DNA of 50,747 bases, from NCBI GenBank assembly GCA_021738725.1, contig JAIPBE010000022.1, positions 1-50,747 of the forward strand. The letters run 5' to 3'. This DNA is from Saprospiraceae bacterium (lineage in GTDB: Bacteria > Bacteroidota > Bacteroidia > Chitinophagales > Saprospiraceae). Positions 15,450 through 23,750 of the stretch are shown piece after piece. The number at the start of each line of letters is the position of its first letter. The stretch's first letter is position 1. The notes beneath the pieces were generated by a model. It had not been told where the DNA came from, ran no database searches, and saw only the letters and a program-made list of their open reading frames with translations. The position numbers and the translations under genes are program-made.

Positions 15450-16721
15450 CTAGTACTTTATCCAGGGGCTTGAGGTGAATCCCTCATTGGTTCTCAAGGT
15501 GATGAGATAGGGACCAGAGGGGAGACCGCTCATCACTTCTGAAGGTATTGCAAGAGTATGCTGGCCAGCGTCCATTCGGGTTCTTATACACGGGGAGACC
15601 TGCCCCGTAATTGTGGACAGAATATCCATACAGACCATCGTGGTGACATCTAGTCGAATGCGGACCAATAATTCCTGCACAGCGGGATTTGGCGACAGCT
15701 CAAGGATAGCGTGCATCGGGGGTTCCTCCTGAAATTCCTGGATCGATGTATTCATGCCGTCAAATCGAAAGACGCCACCTCTTCCAGAGGCATAAATCAA
15801 ATCCTGGTCGATACGAAAGAACCGATTCATCCCGGGCATTGCAGAGAGTTGTTGCCAGGTGACCCCTCCATCCTGCGTTTCAAAAAGTGGTTCATATCGA
15901 GGAGATACCCAGCCGTGCCATTCATCTCTGAACCCGATCCCCTGTACATCAAATCCCAGAGGGGATACAGGTAGTTCCACCCAATTATCTCCACCATCTA
16001 TGGATTTCAGGATACTGGTGGCTTCATCAAAGGACTCAATGGATGCGTACAGGATAGTATCATTGACGATATCTATCTTCCAGACATACTCCAGCCCCAT
16101 GTTCGTTTCATGGACCAGTTCCCAATTCTGGCCGCCATCCGTAGTCTTCAATATGACACCACCTGCGTTTTCTTTTGTTCCAGAAACCCAACCAATGTCT
16201 GGAGTTAAAAATCGACACTCTACCAGGGCATCAGCATATTCTGACAGATCTTGATACGTCCAGGTATTCCCTTGATCAGATGAATGGATGAAGAAAGAGG
16301 GTTTTGACCAGACCCCCACTCCGAAGAGATGATCGCCAACGTGATCTAGCCCACAAATACCATCCACAGGACCTGGTATCGCATTCTGGATCTCCTCCCA
16401 GCTCGTTCCTCCGTCAGTCGTCCGCATTAATAATCCATTGAGTGTGCCGGCAAACCCTACTTGTTCATTCAGAAATGCAAGGGACCTGAAAAAGAGGATT
16501 GGGTTTGAGAATACTTCTTCCCAGGTATCGCCCCCATTTTCTGTCTTATAGATTTTCCCGGAGCCCCCTCCAGTCCATCCCAGATCGGGGGTCACAAATT
16601 CGACATCGTCATACCGTCCACTGTTGAGGATCTCACCAGTAGGTTGCCAGGATTGCCCTTGAGCACTTTGCCAGAGAAGGAACAGGGTACAAAGAGGTAA
16701 AACCAAACGCATGCGCATCAT
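15450..16721 (-). CDS. Secreted BNR/YCF48-like beta-propeller protein with T9SS sorting domain
   Basis: Starting at the ATG at 16721 gives 423 residues with a signal peptide (MMRMRLVLPLCTLFLLW to AQGQ). The frame extends upstream to 16886 but that part lacks protein-like character. At least six BNR-type repeats follow, each with a K(T/S)xDGGxxW-like core: YKTENGGDTWEEV, MRTTDGGTSWEEI, HSSDQGNTWTY, LKTTDGGQNWELV, LKSIDGGDNWVEL and FETQDGGVTWQQL. They make one beta-propeller. The end (LELSPNPAVQELLVRI to LPSGPYLITLR) is a type A T9SS domain. Propellers of this kind may bind glycans or proteins, and no catalytic residues are evident. It converges on the esterase gene. Confidence 0.82.
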   Translation of the reverse strand: MMRMRLVLPLCTLFLLWQSAQGQSWQPTGEILNSGRYDDVEFVTPDLGWTGGGSGKIYKTENGGDTWEEVFSNPILFFRSLAFLNEQVGFAGTLNGLLMRTTDGGTSWEEIQNAIPGPVDGICGLDHVGDHLFGVGVWSKPSFFIHSSDQGNTWTYQDLSEYADALVECRFLTPDIGWVSGTKENAGGVILKTTDGGQNWELVHETNMGLEYVWKIDIVNDTILYASIESFDEATSILKSIDGGDNWVELPVSPLGFDVQGIGFRDEWHGWVSPRYEPLFETQDGGVTWQQLSAMPGMNRFFRIDQDLIYASGRGGVFRFDGMNTSIQEFQEEPPMHAILELSPNPAVQELLVRIRLDVTTMVCMDILSTITGQVSPCIRTRMDAGQHTLAIPSEVMSGLPSGPYLITLRTNEGFTSSPWIKY

Positions 16722-17016
16722 TTTTTGAAAAATAATGCACAATGAAGGGTCTGAGAGAATGGATTTTGTGTTTCGACCCGAGAAAACGTGGGAATGACCG
16801 GTAGCCGACACCGCTGAAGGATACAGAGGGTCGTGAAGCCAAAGTTTGTATGTTGATGCACAGGAATAGCAATACCAGGCATCCAACGCTAATCATGAAC
16901 GATTCACTTCGCCTGAGTTGACGAAGGTCGTGGATGGGTTGCCCAAAGAAAAGAGCCGATGGCGGTCTTGGCTCTGACCACAATTGAAGCGGAACCTTCA
17001 GCTGTGGAACAGGAAT
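16722..17016. other. Intergenic region
   Basis: No gene is seen in these 295 bases. An in-frame upstream extension of the BNR gene covers the first 165 but begins far before its signal peptide and is not protein-like. A hairpin at 16945-16975, listed separately, is the only clear signal. Confidence 0.5.
16945..16975 (-). terminator. Rho-independent terminator after the 42-residue ORF
   Basis: On the minus strand AGAGCC, a 12-base loop and GGCTCT form a stem followed by TTTTCTTT. It lies about 40 bases past the stop of the small membrane-protein gene and points the right way to end that transcript. Confidence 0.6.
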
Positions 17017-17145
17017 CTATATCTCCCGAAGGAAGAAGAAATACACAAGTGCAACGAGTACCAAAGTGATGATCACCAGAGTGGTGGTGAACTTCTTAAA
17101 ATCGCGATGATCTTTCGCCGCAATTCTTGCTTTTCGCTTAGACAT
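17017..17145 (-). CDS. Small single-pass membrane protein (42 residues)
   Basis: A 43-codon frame runs from an ATG at 17145 to TAG at 17017-17019. The product has a strongly basic N-terminus (MSKRKARIAAKDHRDFKKF) followed by one uninterrupted hydrophobic segment of about 20 residues (TTTLVIITLVLVALVYFFFL) and the short tail REI. The charge pattern predicts a cytoplasmic N-terminus and a single membrane span. It lies 84 bases downstream of the helicase gene on the same strand and has its own terminator-like hairpin. I do not recognise a family. Clean charge and hydrophobicity structure in a frame this short argues for a real gene, but conservation could not be tested. Confidence 0.6.
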   Translation of the reverse strand: MSKRKARIAAKDHRDFKKFTTTLVIITLVLVALVYFFFLREI

Positions 17146-17229
17146 ATTTGAAGTGCTTTGTAGGCTCAATTTAGCGGAATTCTCATTGGGTTCACAAGTG
17201 TCCTGTGAAATTTTCCAGCAAAGAGCTAT

Positions 17230-18522
17230 TCAATGGCCATTCATATAGAAGTCGACAACGCGCTCGTCTACACGAATATCTTGCGGTCGGATCGGTTGCC
17301 GAAGAGAAATGCCATCAAGGGTTCGGCACCGGGACAGGGCGACGTATAACTGGCCGTGTTCGAACATGCCACCACTGAGGTCCAGGATGACCTTGTCAAA
17401 TGTCTGTCCCTGGCTCTTGTGAATGGTCACCGCCCAGGCCAGACGCAGGGGTAATTGTTCGAAAGTGCCTACTACATCCCGGGTCAAAGCACCCCCGTCT
17501 CCTGCCGAAAAGCCGTACCGAATGATCTCCCAGGAGATCGCACTGACTTTCAACGTTCTGGATTCCTGCCCCTGTCGTGGGATAGAGACCATGACATGAT
17601 CTGTTGCCAATCCAGTGATAACACCAATGGTGCCGTTGACAAATGCACTTTCCGGGTCATTGCGGATGAACATGACCTGTGCGCCTTCACGTAATCGGAG
17701 GAGGGCATCGGTCGGATAGACGCTGGCATTGAATTTTCCAGTAATTGTCGCATTGAAGACACGTTCGGGTCCGGGTAATGCTTCCAGATATCCCTGATTG
17801 ATCCGATCTACCTTGTAATTACGGGCAGCCAGGATCAAGCTGAAAGAACCCGGTTCCGCCAATGGATCCACTCGTTCATTCAGTTCTGCCAGCGTATCGG
17901 CGTCAGCTTCGTGTGTCCGGATATCCTCCAGCAATCGAAGGAACCGTTTTTCCTGTTGCCGATAAACTTCCTGCAATTCGATCTTATCCCAATGGTAGGG
18001 TGGTTGAAGGCATTTTGCAGAAAAGAAATAGGGGGAATCATAACCCCAGGAGTGTAGAATACTCCCCTCGTCACGGGTCACCACCGGAGGCAGTTGGAAA
18101 AGATCTCCGAACATCACCAGTTGAACCCCACCAAACGGAAGGATGGATGCCCGGTTGATCCGCAGACACAGATCGATCCTGTCCACCAGATCTGCGCGAA
18201 GCATGGATATCTCGTCGATCACCAGGACCTCGATCCGTTGATACATTTTGGCATAACGGCTCTTTTTGACTTCATGAGGCCCAAATAGATGGGGTGGAAA
18301 GCCGAAAAATGAGTGGATGGTTTGTCCGCCTGCTTGTAACGCAGCAACGCCGGTGGGTGCCACCACAACTGTTTTTTTGCGGGTGGAGGCGGCAAACAAT
18401 CGCAGTAAGGTCGATTTTCCCGTGCCGGCCCGACCGGTGATAAAAAGATTGTCCGGGCTGTGTTCAAGCCGATCCAGGATCTCATGGAAGATGGGACTGA
18501 CCTGAAGAGGGGTAAATGTCAT
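17230..18522 (-). CDS. PIF1-like superfamily 1B DNA helicase / AAA ATPase
   Basis: This 430-residue protein has the Walker A loop GRAGTGKST (residues 30-38), Walker B VLVIDEISML near residue 95, motif III-like LVMFGDLFQLPPV, and the C-terminal SF1B motifs VTIHKSQGQTFD and YVALSRCRTLDG. These are the hallmarks of PIF1/RecD2-type 5'-3' helicases. There is no fused extra domain, and it is shorter than many Bacteroidota PIF1-like proteins that carry a C-terminal helix-turn-helix. It is likely cytoplasmic and acts in DNA replication or repair, though no specific pathway can be read. It lies 12 bases downstream of the EEP-domain gene on the same strand and may be co-transcribed. Confidence 0.9.
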   Translation of the reverse strand: MTFTPLQVSPIFHEILDRLEHSPDNLFITGRAGTGKSTLLRLFAASTRKKTVVVAPTGVAALQAGGQTIHSFFGFPPHLFGPHEVKKSRYAKMYQRIEVLVIDEISMLRADLVDRIDLCLRINRASILPFGGVQLVMFGDLFQLPPVVTRDEGSILHSWGYDSPYFFSAKCLQPPYHWDKIELQEVYRQQEKRFLRLLEDIRTHEADADTLAELNERVDPLAEPGSFSLILAARNYKVDRINQGYLEALPGPERVFNATITGKFNASVYPTDALLRLREGAQVMFIRNDPESAFVNGTIGVITGLATDHVMVSIPRQGQESRTLKVSAISWEIIRYGFSAGDGGALTRDVVGTFEQLPLRLAWAVTIHKSQGQTFDKVILDLSGGMFEHGQLYVALSRCRTLDGISLRQPIRPQDIRVDERVVDFYMNGH

Positions 18523-18534
18523 ATCAACAGCGGA

Positions 18535-19563
18535 TCATAAGGGTCGTACCAGATAGATGACTACAGGAAAATGGTCGCTGTACCCGGAAATGTATTCATC
18601 AAAATCGAACGTCCGAAAAGGGTACCCCCGATAATGCCCCATTGGTTGGATCAGATAAGGTGGATTGTATATGGCCGATTTGAAGTAAAAATACCGGTCA
18701 TCCGACTTGGAAAGGAGGGATTCCGATACCAGGATCTGATCAAAAAGACTCCAGGCATCCCGGTAGGCCAGTGTGCCGATCCCCTTCTTGTAATACTGTG
18801 TCCATGGATTCAAGAACTCACCCGGACGAACACTTTCCTTATTTTTCCTGGTGCGTATATGCTTGGTGACGCTCTGGTTGACCGGATCATCATTCAGGTC
18901 ACCCATTATGAGGATCCCTGCATCCGGGTCGATCGATCGGATGGAATCAGCGAGCATTTGGTTGGCCTCGGCAGCCGCATTTCGCATCGGTCGGGTTGCT
19001 TTTTCGCCGCCCCGTCTGGAGGGCCAGTGGTTGACCAGGACGTGCAGTTCCTGATCGCCCAGTTTGCCATGCACATGCAGAACATCGCGGGTGATGACCT
19101 TTCCACCTTCTACATTTGTCAGGTTCATCCGGATCGCCTCGCTGCTCAGGACTTCAAAATATTTGGCTTGATAGAGTAGTGCAACATCGATCCCCCTGAA
19201 ATCCGGCGAATCATAATGCACGATCTGATAGTCCCGGTTTGCTATCGCTTCTTCCCGAACGAAGTCTTCGAGGACAGAGCGGTTTTCGACCTCGGCGACG
19301 CCCAGGATGGCGGGTCCATCAGGGGTTAATTCGGTCCCCAGTTCACTTACTACACGAGCCAGGTTTTTCAGTTTTTCCCGATATCGGTCGGGCGTCCAAT
19401 GACGGGTGCCATCCGGTGTGAACTCGGTATCGCGTACATCCGGTGTGTCCAGGGTGTCAAAGAGGTTCTCAAAATTGTAAAACCCCACAGATACCACCTG
19501 GTATTGCTGTGCATAACTCGAGTGGCACAGGATGATAAAAACGAGGGCAAAAAACTGCTTCAT
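18535..19563 (-). CDS. Secreted endonuclease/exonuclease/phosphatase (EEP) family protein
   Basis: The protein has 342 residues and a signal peptide (MKQFFALVFIILCHSSYAQ). EEP-fold motifs appear in order: VGFYNFENLFD (metal-site Asn), ILGVAEVENRSVLED (metal-binding Glu), HVLVNHWPSRRGG (catalytic His), ILIMGDLNDDP (Asp/Asn pair), and YSDHFPVVIYL (final Asp-His). All catalytic positions are present, so an active Mg-dependent phosphodiesterase is expected. It could be a DNase or a phosphatase acting in the periplasm or outside. It diverges from a TonB receptor, DUF5689 lipoprotein and PLD-fold set, which suggests nucleic acid or phosphate scavenging. A TACTTTTA box at 19568-19575 on the minus strand lies just ahead of the start codon. 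Confidence 0.88.
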   Translation of the reverse strand: MKQFFALVFIILCHSSYAQQYQVVSVGFYNFENLFDTLDTPDVRDTEFTPDGTRHWTPDRYREKLKNLARVVSELGTELTPDGPAILGVAEVENRSVLEDFVREEAIANRDYQIVHYDSPDFRGIDVALLYQAKYFEVLSSEAIRMNLTNVEGGKVITRDVLHVHGKLGDQELHVLVNHWPSRRGGEKATRPMRNAAAEANQMLADSIRSIDPDAGILIMGDLNDDPVNQSVTKHIRTRKNKESVRPGEFLNPWTQYYKKGIGTLAYRDAWSLFDQILVSESLLSKSDDRYFYFKSAIYNPPYLIQPMGHYRGYPFRTFDFDEYISGYSDHFPVVIYLVRPL

Positions 19564-19626
19564 GATGTAAAAGTACGATGATGAAAATGGTCGCTCGGCA
19601 CTTTTTCATGAATTGTTAATCTCTCG

Positions 19627-19657
19627 TTGGTTGGATTAAAGGGTTGCAGTACCTTAG
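19627..19657 (+). promoter_or_regulatory. Candidate Bacteroidota promoter for the TonB receptor gene
   Basis: TTGG at 19627-19630 and TACCTTAG at 19650-19657 are separated by 19 bases. This matches the Bacteroidota TTTG / TAnnTTTG layout with one mismatch in the -7 box. Transcription would start near 19662, leaving a leader of about 14 bases before the ATG at 19676. Confidence 0.4.
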
Positions 19658-19675
19658 CTTCTCTTTGCTACTACT

Positions 19676-22429
19676 ATGGTCCGTTCTGCCCTTGTTTTCC
19701 TCCTTGCCGCACTCTTTTCTCTCCCTCTTTATGCCCAGGTGATCTCTGTTCAGGGACGCGTGGCAGATAAAGTGACAGGTGCAGGTATCGCCGATGCGGT
19801 CATTGCTGTTGGCGACATGGCATTTGGAACGCGCGCAGATGGCTCTTTCGTCATTCGTCTCAATCTGGAAATGGATCGAGAATTGACCATCAGCATGGTT
19901 GGCTATAATCCCAGGGTGGTTCCCATCGCCAAAGACGTATCCAAGTCGATCGAGTTAGGCGATATTACTCTTACCAAAGGATCTGACCGGACCCAAACAG
20001 AGGAGCTGATCCAGGATATTCCCGTCATCGAACTGACGGAGTCAGACTTTGATGAGAATGCTGCTGGTAATGTCTCGGGACTTCTCCAAGCCGCCCGAGA
20101 TCCATTCGTCAGTGCCGCCGCCTTCCAGTTTTCTGCTGCTCGTTTTCGGATCCGGGGATATGAATCCAGATATACCACAGTGCTCCTGAACGGCGTGAGT
20201 GCAAATGACCCGGGAAACGGGGATGTCTTCTGGAGTGAGTGGGCCGGACTGAATGATGTGATGCGTGCCCAGGAGAATCAGGTGGGTTTGTCCTTTCAGG
20301 GGGAATCTATTGCGAACATCGGCGGCATCACCACTTTTGATACCAGAGCGCATCGCCAGCGCAAACAAATCCGTGCCGGTTATGCCACGTCCAACCGGAC
20401 CTATCGGAACAGGGCGATGGTCACCTGGTCGACCGGATGGTTGAAGCATGATTGGGCGGTTTCCGTTTCGGGATCCCGACGCTGGGGCCAGGAAGGATAT
20501 ATCCCGGGAACACACTTTGATGGCTGGTCCTATTTTCTGTCCGTAGACAAACGACTGGCTAAAAACCATCTGCTCAATCTGACAGTCCTGGGTGCACCTG
20601 TGAACAGAGGACGTTCCATCGCCAATACGAAAGAACAAAACGAGATCGCTGGCACAAACTATTACAATCCGTATTGGGGTAAACAGGAGGGTGAAGTGCG
20701 AAACAGTCGGGTCGTGGATGCACATCAACCCATTGCCATCCTGCGCTACGATTGGCAAATGGATGCTTCCAGCAATCTGATGGCCTCCTTCTCCTGGCAG
20801 GATGGGAAATATGGAAGCAGTGCGCTGGAATGGGCAGATGCCCGGGATCCACGTCCGGAATATTATCGCCGTTGGCCCAGCAGTATGGATGACCCCGCAT
20901 CAGCGGCACAGGTCAAAGAGGCCCTGATGAACGATGAGTCCCTGCGCCAGGTGGATTGGACCTATCTCTATAATACCAACTACAACAGTCCTGCAACGAT
21001 CCAGAATGTGGATGGCATTGCGGGCAATTCCATCTCCGGTCTGCGGTCCAAATACATGCTTCAGGAGTATCGCAGCGATGCGCGTACGTTGCAGGGGCGG
21101 GTGGTCTATATGAAGAGTCTGAACAACCGCCATCTGATCAGCGCTGGATTGCAGGGACAACAGCTGCAAACGGACTACTTCAAATCCGTTCTGGATCTTC
21201 TGGGGGGAGACTTCTGGCTGGATATCGACCGGTTTGCCGAGTTTGACTTTCCCAATAATCCGGAGGTTCTGCAGAATGATCTGGATCGTCCGAATCATCT
21301 CGTTCGGGAGGGAGACAAGTTTGGCTATGATTACCAGATCCGGTCCCAAAACTATCAGGGCTGGGCACAAGCAAACTTCACTGGTAGCCGGATGGATGGT
21401 TTTATCGGTGCGGAATTGGGCATGACCAGTTTCTACCGACTGGGGAACACTCACAATGGCCGCTTCCCTGAAAATTCTCAGGGAAAATCAGAAGTTCTCG
21501 ATTTTCTCACCTGGGCCGGGAAGGGTGGCCTGACCTATAAGATCAATGGGCGGAACTACATCACCGGCGCGGTGTTTGCCGCTGCGAATGCGCCTGATTT
21601 TACGAATGCCTTTGTATCACCACGGACTCGTGATCAGGTTGTTCCAGACATCTCCACAGAAAAGGTTTTCAGTGGGGAGCTGACGTACCGGCTCCAGGCA
21701 CCAAACTTCAAATTCAGAGCCACCGGTTATCTCACCGAGATACGAGATCAAACCGATGTGATTACCTTCTTTAATGACCTCGAAAACACTTTTGGCAACT
21801 ATATCCTCAGCGGACTGAATCGACGCCATATTGGTACAGAGTGGGGTGCGGAATGGAAACTCACACCATCAGTGGTGATCAATGGGGCGGCTGCCCTGGG
21901 TCAGTATTATTATACGGATCGTGCGTTGGCATCGGTGATCCAGGACAACACCGGCGAGTATGTCTACCAGGATCGTACGGTCTACATCAAAAACTTCCAC
22001 ATGGATGGCATGCCACAGGAGGCCTTTTCATTGGGCGTTACCTATAACAGCCGCAAATTCTGGTTTGCCAATATCCAGTTAAACTACTTTCGAAAGTCCT
22101 TCCTCGATTTCTCTCCCGACAGACGTACAGCAGCTGCAGTGGTCGGAGTGGAACAGGGATCCGAACAATGGCATGCCATTCTGGACCAGGAAGAGCTTCC
22201 TGCCGGATTTATGTTAAACGTATTCGGTGGCAAATCCTGGAAGATCAAGGATACCTACCTGTATCTCAATGTCGGTGTGAACAATATTTTGAACAACACT
22301 GACTTTATCACGGGTGGATTTGAACAGCTGCGTTTTGATGACGAATCCCGTGATGTAAGTCGTTTCCCCAACCGGTATTTCTACGCTTTTGGTCTGAATT
22401 ATTTCATCAACTTTAGTGTCCGCATCTAA
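19676..22429 (+). CDS. TonB-dependent outer-membrane receptor with carboxypeptidase-regulatory-like domain
   Basis: A 917-residue protein with a signal peptide (MVRSALVFLLAALFSLPLYAQ). A carboxypeptidase-D-like beta domain covers about residues 24-105 (VQGRVADKVTGAGIADAVIAV), the plug domain lies near 145-235 (FRIRGYESRYTTVLLNGVSANDPG), and the rest is a barrel ending in an aromatic strand (YFYAFGLNYFINFSVRI). Such receptors pull large substrates through the outer membrane using TonB-ExbBD energy. No SusD partner follows. Instead a DUF5689 lipoprotein starts 6 bases after the stop, with the secreted EEP protein diverging upstream and a PLD-fold protein downstream. The cargo is unknown, and nucleic-acid fragments are a reasonable guess from the neighbours. 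Confidence 0.9.
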   Translation: MVRSALVFLLAALFSLPLYAQVISVQGRVADKVTGAGIADAVIAVGDMAFGTRADGSFVIRLNLEMDRELTISMVGYNPRVVPIAKDVSKSIELGDITLTKGSDRTQTEELIQDIPVIELTESDFDENAAGNVSGLLQAARDPFVSAAAFQFSAARFRIRGYESRYTTVLLNGVSANDPGNGDVFWSEWAGLNDVMRAQENQVGLSFQGESIANIGGITTFDTRAHRQRKQIRAGYATSNRTYRNRAMVTWSTGWLKHDWAVSVSGSRRWGQEGYIPGTHFDGWSYFLSVDKRLAKNHLLNLTVLGAPVNRGRSIANTKEQNEIAGTNYYNPYWGKQEGEVRNSRVVDAHQPIAILRYDWQMDASSNLMASFSWQDGKYGSSALEWADARDPRPEYYRRWPSSMDDPASAAQVKEALMNDESLRQVDWTYLYNTNYNSPATIQNVDGIAGNSISGLRSKYMLQEYRSDARTLQGRVVYMKSLNNRHLISAGLQGQQLQTDYFKSVLDLLGGDFWLDIDRFAEFDFPNNPEVLQNDLDRPNHLVREGDKFGYDYQIRSQNYQGWAQANFTGSRMDGFIGAELGMTSFYRLGNTHNGRFPENSQGKSEVLDFLTWAGKGGLTYKINGRNYITGAVFAAANAPDFTNAFVSPRTRDQVVPDISTEKVFSGELTYRLQAPNFKFRATGYLTEIRDQTDVITFFNDLENTFGNYILSGLNRRHIGTEWGAEWKLTPSVVINGAAALGQYYYTDRALASVIQDNTGEYVYQDRTVYIKNFHMDGMPQEAFSLGVTYNSRKFWFANIQLNYFRKSFLDFSPDRRTAAAVVGVEQGSEQWHAILDQEELPAGFMLNVFGGKSWKIKDTYLYLNVGVNNILNNTDFITGGFEQLRFDDESRDVSRFPNRYFYAFGLNYFINFSVRI

Positions 22430-22435
22430 TCACTT

Positions 22436-23749
22436 ATGAAACGTCTATTTCACTATCTCCTCCTGGTTGGCCTGCTCATTCCAACGGCTTGTGTGGACCT
22501 CGATTTTGATGAACCGCCTCCCGGAGGTGAGCCCATCGATATTACGGCCAATGCGACCATTCTGGATCTGAGATCGTGGTTTGTTCCCGGTGCGTTTACT
22601 GCGATAACGGATGAGTTGATCATCCGGGGTATTGTCATTGCGGATGATGCTTCAGGCAACTTCTATAAAACAATTGTCATCCAGGATGAAACGGCGGGTA
22701 TTGAAATAAAGCTCAATTCAGTTGGTCTGGCCAATGATTACCCCATCGGCCGCGAGGTCTTTATTCGTTGCCGTGGGTTGGTGATCAGCGATTATAACGG
22801 TCTGGTCCAGTTGGGTGGTGGCACCTACGATGATGCCGGACAGACTCGTCTTTCAGGGATCGAAGAGGCGCTCTTGAAAGATTATCTGGTGGCAGGGGAA
22901 CGCGATCAGTTTGTCACCCCGAAGGTGAAAGGGATCAAGGATATTAATACCAATGACATGAGTACCCTGATCCAGTTGACGGATGTCCAGTTCATCCAGT
23001 CAGATGCAGGGCAAACCTATGCGGAGCCAGTGACCCAATTGTCGGTCAATCACATGGTCGAAGATTGTTCCGGCAACAGCATTCTCCTGCGGACCAATGG
23101 ATACGCTGACTTTGCCGGAGAATTGACCCCGAGTGGAAAAGGGACGCTGGTCGCTCTGTTGGGTGTTTTTGGGAGTGATCTCCAATTATTCGTTCGGGAT
23201 CAGAATGATGTTGATATGCAGGCGGCACGTTGTGGACAAGGTGGTCCAAGCGGCGGAGATGTCGATGAAAAATTTGAAACTGTTGGGAACAATGCGGACG
23301 TAGCTCTTGCAGGGTGGCTCAATGTAGCGACAAAAGGGACCCGGGTTTGGCGTGGGAAGACCTTCAGCGGGAACACCTATGTGCAGGCCACAGCCTATAA
23401 TGATACCGATCCGGAAATGGAAACCTGGCTGATCACCCCGGCCATTGATCTTTCCGTCGCTAAGAAATTGACCTTCCTGAGCTCTGTAGCTTTCTGGGTG
23501 CATGATGCTGGATCTGTCCTGATCTCTACGGATTTTAACGGAACCAATATCGGTGGCGCTACCTGGATCTCTTTAGCAGCTCAATTGCCCACATCCTCCA
23601 CAACCAATTATGACTGGGTGAATTCCGGTGAGGTCGACCTATCCGCATATAGCGGTACCGGATATATTGCTTTCCGCTACACGGGAAGCGGACCCGGTGG
23701 ACAAACGACGACATTCATCCTTGATGACGTATTGGTCCAGGATAAATAG
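22436..23749 (+). CDS. DUF5689 domain lipoprotein
   Basis: The 437-residue precursor has a lipobox (LLIPTAC, lipidated Cys at about residue 19). An acidic linker after the cysteine (VDLDFDEPPPGG) fits surface export in Bacteroidota. Residues about 35-260 form the DUF5689 OB-like region (ELIIRGIVIADDASGNFYKTI, then GREVFIRCRGLVISDYNGLVQLGGG). From about residue 280 there is a jelly-roll choice-of-anchor-J-like domain (EKFETVG to WLITPAIDLS to FILDDVLVQ). There are no catalytic residues. It is sandwiched between a TonB receptor and a PLD-fold protein with 6-base and 1-base gaps, so it may be the surface binding partner of the receptor. Confidence 0.85.
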   Translation: MKRLFHYLLLVGLLIPTACVDLDFDEPPPGGEPIDITANATILDLRSWFVPGAFTAITDELIIRGIVIADDASGNFYKTIVIQDETAGIEIKLNSVGLANDYPIGREVFIRCRGLVISDYNGLVQLGGGTYDDAGQTRLSGIEEALLKDYLVAGERDQFVTPKVKGIKDINTNDMSTLIQLTDVQFIQSDAGQTYAEPVTQLSVNHMVEDCSGNSILLRTNGYADFAGELTPSGKGTLVALLGVFGSDLQLFVRDQNDVDMQAARCGQGGPSGGDVDEKFETVGNNADVALAGWLNVATKGTRVWRGKTFSGNTYVQATAYNDTDPEMETWLITPAIDLSVAKKLTFLSSVAFWVHDAGSVLISTDFNGTNIGGATWISLAAQLPTSSTTNYDWVNSGEVDLSAYSGTGYIAFRYTGSGPGGQTTTFILDDVLVQDK

Positions 23750-23750
23750 G

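Noticed and set aside
16722-16886. N-terminal extension of the BNR/T9SS protein
   Set aside because: It precedes a clear signal peptide, has low protein character and would bury the signal sequence.
23628-23750. Upstream start for the PLD-fold protein
   Set aside because: The extra 41 codons overlap the conserved end of the lipoprotein gene in another frame, while the ATG at 23751 gives a clean signal peptide.
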